Assembly (NCBI RefSeq): GCF_046542825.1 | Contig: NZ_JBKHAQ010000018.1 | Coordinates: 1-33,682 of the forward strand | Length of the DNA stretch: 33,682 nucleotides | From: Rhodosalinus sp046542825 | GTDB lineage: Bacteria; Pseudomonadota; Alphaproteobacteria; Rhodobacterales; Rhodobacteraceae | Reading direction: 5' to 3' | Program-made: the position numbers and the translations under genes | Shown: positions 29,974 to 33,682 of the stretch, one piece after another | Numbering within the stretch: position 1 is the first letter of the stretch | How the letters are laid out: each line of letters starts with the position of its first letter | Notes under the pieces: generated by a model | Database searches by the model: none | What the model saw: only the letters and a program-made list of their open reading frames with translations | What the model was told of the DNA's origin: nothing

Positions 29974-30600
29974 ATGCGACAGCCGCTTGCCTATCTCAGG
30001 GAAACCCCCTCGCAGACGGCCGGTCCTTACGTCCACATCGGCCTGGCGCCGGGGGCGGCCGGCTTTTCCATCTTCGATCGGGAGCTTGGCTGGGACATCG
30101 CGGGCCCGAATGCGGCGGGCGAGCGCATCCGCATCGAGGGCATGGTGATGGACGGCACCGGCGCGCCGGTACGCGACGTGCTGATCGAGGCGTGGCAGGC
30201 GAACGCCGCCGGCATCTACGCCCACCCGGAAGATCCGCGGCATACGGAGGTCGAGGACGGATTTCGCGGCTGGGGGCGCACGATCTCGGACTTCGAGACC
30301 GGCATCTGGGGCTTCGAGACGGTGAAGCCGGGCGCCGTGCCGGGCCGAAACGGGACGGTTCAGGCCCCGCACATCAGCCTGTGGATCGTGGCCCGCGGCA
30401 TCAACCTTGGCCTCTCGACGCGTCTCTACTTCTCCGACGAGGGCGAGACCAACGCGGATGACCCGGTGCTGAACCTGATCGAACAGACCCACCGCCGCGA
30501 CACGCTGGTCGCCAAGCGCGAGGAGCGCGACGGCCAGCCGCTCTACCGCTTCGACATCCATCTTCAGGGCGAGCACGAAACCGTATTCCTGGACATCTGA
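29974..30600 (+). CDS. pcaG: Protocatechuate 3,4-dioxygenase, alpha subunit
   Basis: A 208-residue partner of PcaH. It starts at ATG 29974 with GGAAGGAAA upstream. RETPSQTAGPYVHIGL (9-24) is the typical alpha-subunit opening that contributes substrate contacts to the beta active site. EAWQANAAGIYAHPED and FETVKPGAVPGRNGTVQAPHISLWI mirror the beta-subunit core with the iron ligands replaced, as expected for the alpha chain. The holoenzyme is an (alpha-beta-Fe) oligomer. Intergenic distance to the next gene is 4 bases. Confidence 0.96.
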   Translation: MRQPLAYLRETPSQTAGPYVHIGLAPGAAGFSIFDRELGWDIAGPNAAGERIRIEGMVMDGTGAPVRDVLIEAWQANAAGIYAHPEDPRHTEVEDGFRGWGRTISDFETGIWGFETVKPGAVPGRNGTVQAPHISLWIVARGINLGLSTRLYFSDEGETNADDPVLNLIEQTHRRDTLVAKREERDGQPLYRFDIHLQGEHETVFLDI

Positions 30601-30604
30601 GACC

Positions 30605-31444
30605 ATGACCACCCCCTGCATCATCTGCGTCGCCATCACCGGATCGGTCCCCACCAAGGCCAACAACCCCGCCGTGCCGATCACCGTCCAGGAACAGATC
30701 GAGTCCACGCACGAGGCCTTCGAGGCGGGCGCCAGCATCTGCCACGCGCATGTGCGCAACGACGACCAGACGCCGACCTCCGACCCGGAAAGGTTCGCGC
30801 GGCTGAAGGAGGGGCTGGAGAAACACTGCCCCGGCATGATCGTGCAGTTCTCGACCGGCGGGCGTTCCGGCGCGGGGAAGGAGCGGGGCGGCATGCTGCC
30901 GCTCCGGCCTGACATGGCCTCGCTCACCGTGGGGTCGAACAACTTTCCCACGCGGGTCTACGAGAACCCGCCCGACCTTGTGGACTGGCTGGCGGGCGAG
31001 ATGCGCACATACGACATCAAGCCCGAGATCGAGGCCTTCGATCTGTCCCACATCTTCCAGGCGGCGAAGATGAACGCCGAGGGCAAGATCCCCGGCCAAC
31101 TCTACATCCAGTTCGTGATGGGCGTGAAGAACGCGATGCCGGCGGACCGCGACGTCTTCGACTACTACGTGCACACGGTGAAGCGGCTGGCACCCGACGC
31201 GCAGTGGTGCGCCGCCGGCATCGGGCGGCATCAGATCGAGGTCAACGAGTGGTGCATCGCCGCCGGCGGACACACGCGGACCGGGCTGGAGGACAACGTG
31301 CGCCTCGACCGCGAGCATCTTGCGCCCTCCAACGCCGCGCTGGTGAAGCGCACCGCGGAGCTTTGCGAGAAATACGAGCGGCCCGTGGCAAGCTGGCGGC
31401 AGGCGCGCGAGATCCTTGGCCTGCGGTTGCCCGCGGCCGCCTGA
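30605..31444 (+). CDS. Beta-keto acid cleavage enzyme (BKACE, DUF849 / Kce-like)
   Basis: A 279-residue zinc-dependent TIM-barrel enzyme. Members condense a beta-keto acid with acetyl-CoA to give acetoacetate and a new CoA ester; the founding member is the 3-keto-5-aminohexanoate cleavage enzyme of lysine fermentation. Visible features are CHAHVR with metal ligands H47 and H49, VQFSTGG, the AGIGRHQ loop and GGHTRTGLEDN near the C-terminus. Start ATG 30605, 4 bases after pcaG. The pca context makes beta-ketoadipate a strong candidate substrate, which would yield succinyl-CoA and acetoacetate and bypass PcaIJ and PcaF. This is inference; a lysine or carnitine-related substrate is the alternative. 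Confidence 0.9.
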   Translation: MTTPCIICVAITGSVPTKANNPAVPITVQEQIESTHEAFEAGASICHAHVRNDDQTPTSDPERFARLKEGLEKHCPGMIVQFSTGGRSGAGKERGGMLPLRPDMASLTVGSNNFPTRVYENPPDLVDWLAGEMRTYDIKPEIEAFDLSHIFQAAKMNAEGKIPGQLYIQFVMGVKNAMPADRDVFDYYVHTVKRLAPDAQWCAAGIGRHQIEVNEWCIAAGGHTRTGLEDNVRLDREHLAPSNAALVKRTAELCEKYERPVASWRQAREILGLRLPAAA

Positions 31445-31471
31445 CAGATCCCCGACGAAAGGACAGACACC

Positions 31472-31852
31472 GTGGCACGCGCCCCCGGCACAAAGGCCGA
31501 TTTCGACGCGCTGATCGAGGACGACGAGAGCGAGATGAGCGTCGTCTTTTCCGACCCGTCGCTGCCCGACAACCCGATGATCTACGTCAGCGAGGAGTTC
31601 GAGCGGCAGACGGGCTACACGGCAGAGGAATCCGTGGGTCGCAACTGCCGCTTCCTGCAGGGGCCCGACACCGATCCGCACGCGATCGAGGCGATCCGGC
31701 AGGCCCTGCGCGCGCAGACGCGCTTCACCATCGACATCCTGAACTACCGCAAGGACGGCACGCCCTTCGTCAACCGGCTGCGCATCCGCCCGATCTATGA
31801 CGCCGAGGGCCGGCTGATGTTCTTCGCGGGCGCGCAGAACCCCGTCGCCTGA
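31472..31852 (+). CDS. Short LOV-domain blue-light photoreceptor
   Basis: A 126-residue protein that is a single LOV (PAS) domain with short flanks and no fused effector. It starts at a GTG (31472) with AAAGGA 8 bases upstream. GRNCRFLQG (56-64) is the LOV signature with the flavin-adduct cysteine C59. NYRKDGTPFVNRLRI supplies the flavin-binding N91 and N101. FFAGAQ (117-122) ends in the signalling glutamine Q122. Light would form a Cys-C4a adduct with FMN. It resembles the short LOV protein of Dinoroseobacter shibae as I remember it. The gene follows the BKACE gene by 27 bases on the same strand, so it is probably the last gene of the pca operon. The output partner is unknown. Confidence 0.95.
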   Translation: MARAPGTKADFDALIEDDESEMSVVFSDPSLPDNPMIYVSEEFERQTGYTAEESVGRNCRFLQGPDTDPHAIEAIRQALRAQTRFTIDILNYRKDGTPFVNRLRIRPIYDAEGRLMFFAGAQNPVA

Positions 31853-31867
31853 GGGCCGCGGCGGCGT

Positions 31868-32632
31868 TCAGCCGCGCTTGAGCGCGCGGAAGCCCGCCGA
31901 GGCGCCCCAGCCCGCCGCGATGGCGATGGCAAGGGACAGAAGGCCGTAGGCCAGCGGCTGCTCGCGCGAGAGAGTGAAGAGAAAGCGCTCGAGCCCCACC
32001 TTGCGCACGCCGATGAAGGTCTCGAACCGTCCGACGACCTCGCCGTCGCGCGTCAGGAAGACGCGCGTGTCGTATGTGCCCTCGGTCAGGTTGGCAGGCA
32101 TGTCGATGGCGGTCGAGAACAGCGTCTGCTCGGTCAGCTCGACCCCGCCCTCGGCCGTCCGGTAAAGCCCCTGGCGCGTGCGGATCCGGATCAGCGCCTC
32201 TGTGAAGGCGGCGGTGTCCGTCACGTTTTCGGGCGCGCCCACCGAACGGATGGCGCGCGGGATCGAGATCTTGTGGCGCAGATCCTCGGTGTCGCGCAGC
32301 ACCTCGTCCAGCGGCCCGCTGGTTGCGACGGCGTAGAAGCTGGGCGCGCTGTCGATCTCCACCGCGTCGGTATTGACCCAAATGCCTGCGACCCGCTCCT
32401 TGCGGCGAACGGTCACCGGCCGGTCGGGACCGGCCACGGTGACGACAACCTCGAGCGTCGGGTCCAGGCGGATCGGCGTCTCACGCTTGATGGCGCCGTA
32501 GATCAGGATCTCGGACCCCTCGAAGTTCGTGGTGATCGAGACCGTGTCGCGCGACAGGCCCAGCACGACCTCTTCGTCCGCGGCCGCAAGCGGCCCGGCC
32601 AGCGCGATGAGGGCGAGCGCCACCCGCAGCAT
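31868..32632 (-). CDS. TIGR02186 family membrane protein, partner of TauE/SafE permease
   Basis: A 254-residue protein with a signal peptide (MLRVALALIALAGPLAAADEE, cleavage near 18), a beta-rich periplasmic region of about 200 residues (VVLGLSRDTVSITTNFEGSEILIYGAI; FETFIGVRKVGLERFLF) and one C-terminal membrane helix (about 225-245) ending in basic residues. This layout and the opening sequence fit the alphaproteobacterial TIGR02186 family. Its ATG shares one base with the stop of the TauE/SafE gene (TGATG), and the two families are regularly paired, so it is presumably an accessory to that transporter. Function is not established. It ends 15 bases from the convergent LOV gene. Confidence 0.85.
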   Translation of the reverse strand: MLRVALALIALAGPLAAADEEVVLGLSRDTVSITTNFEGSEILIYGAIKRETPIRLDPTLEVVVTVAGPDRPVTVRRKERVAGIWVNTDAVEIDSAPSFYAVATSGPLDEVLRDTEDLRHKISIPRAIRSVGAPENVTDTAAFTEALIRIRTRQGLYRTAEGGVELTEQTLFSTAIDMPANLTEGTYDTRVFLTRDGEVVGRFETFIGVRKVGLERFLFTLSREQPLAYGLLSLAIAIAAGWGASAGFRALKRG

Positions 32633-33558
32633 CAGTGCCCCCCGCTGTCGCCGAGGGAATAAAGCTCGGCCGGCTGCAGAAGCAGGTCGGCCGCAAGCCT
32701 GCCGCAGACGGCGAGCACCATGATCGCGAGCAGGATCCTGAGTTGCTCGGCCTTGAGCCGGGTGCCGATCTGCGTGCCGATCTGCGCGCCGATGACCCCC
32801 CCGACCAGCAGCAGCACGGCCAGCACCATGTCCACCGTGAAGTTCGTGGTGGCGTGCAGCAGCGTGGTGAAGGCGGTGACGAAGATGATCTGGAAGAGCG
32901 AGGTGCCCACCACGACCTTGGTCGGCATGCCCAGCAGGTAGATCATCGCCGGCACCATGATGAAGCCGCCGCCGACGCCCATGATCGCCGCAAGGATGCC
33001 GACGGCCACACCCACCAGGACCGGCGGGATCACGGAAATGTAGAGCCCGGAGGTGCGGAAGCGCATCTTGAACGGCAGCGTGTGCACCCAGCCGCGCTGC
33101 CTGCGCCGCGCGGCCGCGCCCGGCGCGGGGGGGCGGCGCGACCTGAGCAGCGCGCGCAGGGATTCCACGAACATCAGCGCGCCCACGACGCCCAGGAAGA
33201 CGACGTAGGAGAGCCGCACCAGCAGGTCGACCTGCCCCTGCGCCTTGAGGATGTTGAAGATCCAGATGCCCAGTGCCGCCCCGACGAGCCCGCCCGCGAG
33301 CAGCACCAGCCCCATGCGCAGGTCCACGGTCTTGCGCCGGAAATGCGCAAGCGCGCCCGAGAAGGAGGAGGCGACGATCTGGTTGGCTTCCGTCGCCACG
33401 GCGACGGCCGGAGGGATGCCGATGAAGAACAGAAGCGGCGTCATCAGGAAGCCGCCGCCCACGCCGAACATCCCCGAGAGCACCCCCACAAGCCCGCCCA
33501 GCCCCAGAAGGAGGAAGGCGTTCACCGAGACCTCGGCGATGGGCAGGTAGATCATCAT
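32632..33558 (-). CDS. TauE/SafE family permease (sulfite exporter-like)
   Basis: A 308-residue inner-membrane protein with about eight hydrophobic segments and the internal duplication of the family. GVLSGMFGVGGGFLMTPLLFF (about 24-44) recurs as the second half's ILAAIMGVGGGFIMVPAMIYL, about 145 residues later. A basic cytoplasmic loop (about 138-162, RSRRPPAPGAAARRRQRG) separates the halves. The family exports sulfite, sulfoacetate or other sulfonate-related anions, or handles sulfur compounds; the substrate here is unknown. The start is the ATG at 33558 or 33555 (ATGATG). It is the first gene of a two-gene operon with TIGR02186. Confidence 0.92.
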   Translation of the reverse strand: MMIYLPIAEVSVNAFLLLGLGGLVGVLSGMFGVGGGFLMTPLLFFIGIPPAVAVATEANQIVASSFSGALAHFRRKTVDLRMGLVLLAGGLVGAALGIWIFNILKAQGQVDLLVRLSYVVFLGVVGALMFVESLRALLRSRRPPAPGAAARRRQRGWVHTLPFKMRFRTSGLYISVIPPVLVGVAVGILAAIMGVGGGFIMVPAMIYLLGMPTKVVVGTSLFQIIFVTAFTTLLHATTNFTVDMVLAVLLLVGGVIGAQIGTQIGTRLKAEQLRILLAIMVLAVCGRLAADLLLQPAELYSLGDSGGH

Positions 33559-33637
33559 GCGCCTACCTAGCGTCCCGCCCGGGTCCTTGGCAAGTTGCCG
33601 CGCCGCGGCGACGGCGGCGCGTCTGCCTGCGCCGCAC

Positions 33638-33674
33638 AGGGGGGCTGTCTGCCCCCCTCTTGGCCTGCGGCCAA
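33638..33674. repeat. Double-hairpin repeat element at the window end (partial)
   Basis: AGGGGGGC-TGTCT-GCCCCCCT (33638-33658, 8-bp perfect stem) is followed by TTGGCC-TGC-GGCCAA (33660-33674, 6-bp perfect stem) and then TTCACCCC up to the edge. I remember this order of hairpins followed by an AT-rich GA-GGATATTT-like tail as a repeated intergenic element in Rhodobacterales; the tail would be outside the window. It lies upstream of the TauE gene, so it more probably belongs to the end of a transcript arriving from the right. Confidence 0.5.
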
Positions 33675-33682
33675 TTCACCCC

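Noticed and set aside
33564..33593. TTGCCA-N18-TAGGTA on the minus strand as a promoter for the TauE gene
   Set aside because: The -10 ends only 5 bases before the ATG, which would require a leaderless transcript; matches are too weak to list.
1..33682. CRISPR arrays, tRNA/rRNA genes, insertion sequences, prophage or defence systems
   Set aside because: No regularly spaced repeats, no tRNA cloverleaf or rRNA sequence was recognised, and no transposase, integrase or defence protein is encoded. The content is mostly core metabolism.

Overview
The window is GC-rich chromosomal DNA that reads as an alphaproteobacterium of the order Rhodobacterales (Rhodobacteraceae/Roseobacter type). The grounds are an RpoH-II type sigma factor, an rsmI-yraN-gshB cluster next to a YraM/LpoA-like lipoprotein, a short LOV photoreceptor of the Rhodobacterales kind, a TIGR02186/TauE pair, a candidate CtrA site before comM, and a hairpin plus AT-rich tail repeat that I associate with this order. 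The assignment rests on recognised protein families and gene order, not on a database search. I see no tRNA, rRNA, insertion sequence, prophage or CRISPR array.

Layout. Positions 1-2209 (+) hold the tail of an unknown protein, a family 2 glycosyltransferase and a conserved protein with an alpha/beta-hydrolase-like elbow that lacks its nucleophile. A small membrane protein (2206-2481, -) precedes the pyrimidine genes pyrC and pyrE (2589-4386, +), which are separated by two adjacent perfect hairpins. dnaB (4572-6059, +) follows, with two DnaA-box-like sequences upstream. A minus-strand operon, coaBC-dut-ThiF/MoeB-M3 peptidase, covers 11056 down to 6212. A small SRPBCC protein (+) converges on rpoH2-chaN (-), which has a convincing RpoE-type promoter. 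comM (+, candidate CtrA box) converges on rsmI-yraN-gshB-alpha/beta hydrolase (-).

From 18368 a plus-strand run carries an LpoA-like lipoprotein, glnD and murJ, closing on a minus-strand rhomboid-like protein in which the residues at the catalytic positions are replaced. trpS and a membrane protein with a four-cysteine cluster follow (+), then a Tat-exported L,D-transpeptidase-like protein (-).

The most distinctive block is 27993-31852 (+): a class IV aminotransferase, pcaC, pcaH, pcaG, a beta-keto-acid cleavage enzyme and a short LOV blue-light receptor, in one tightly spaced operon. Protocatechuate ring cleavage by PcaHG, PcaC decarboxylation and a BKACE that might split beta-ketoadipate suggest an aromatic-degradation branch whose last gene is a photoreceptor. 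pcaB, pcaD, pcaIJ and pcaF are not in the window. The window ends with a TauE/SafE permease and its TIGR02186 partner (-) and part of a hairpin repeat element.

Most genes are packed with 1-23 bp overlaps on the same strand, and several convergent pairs overlap or nearly touch, leaving little room for terminators.
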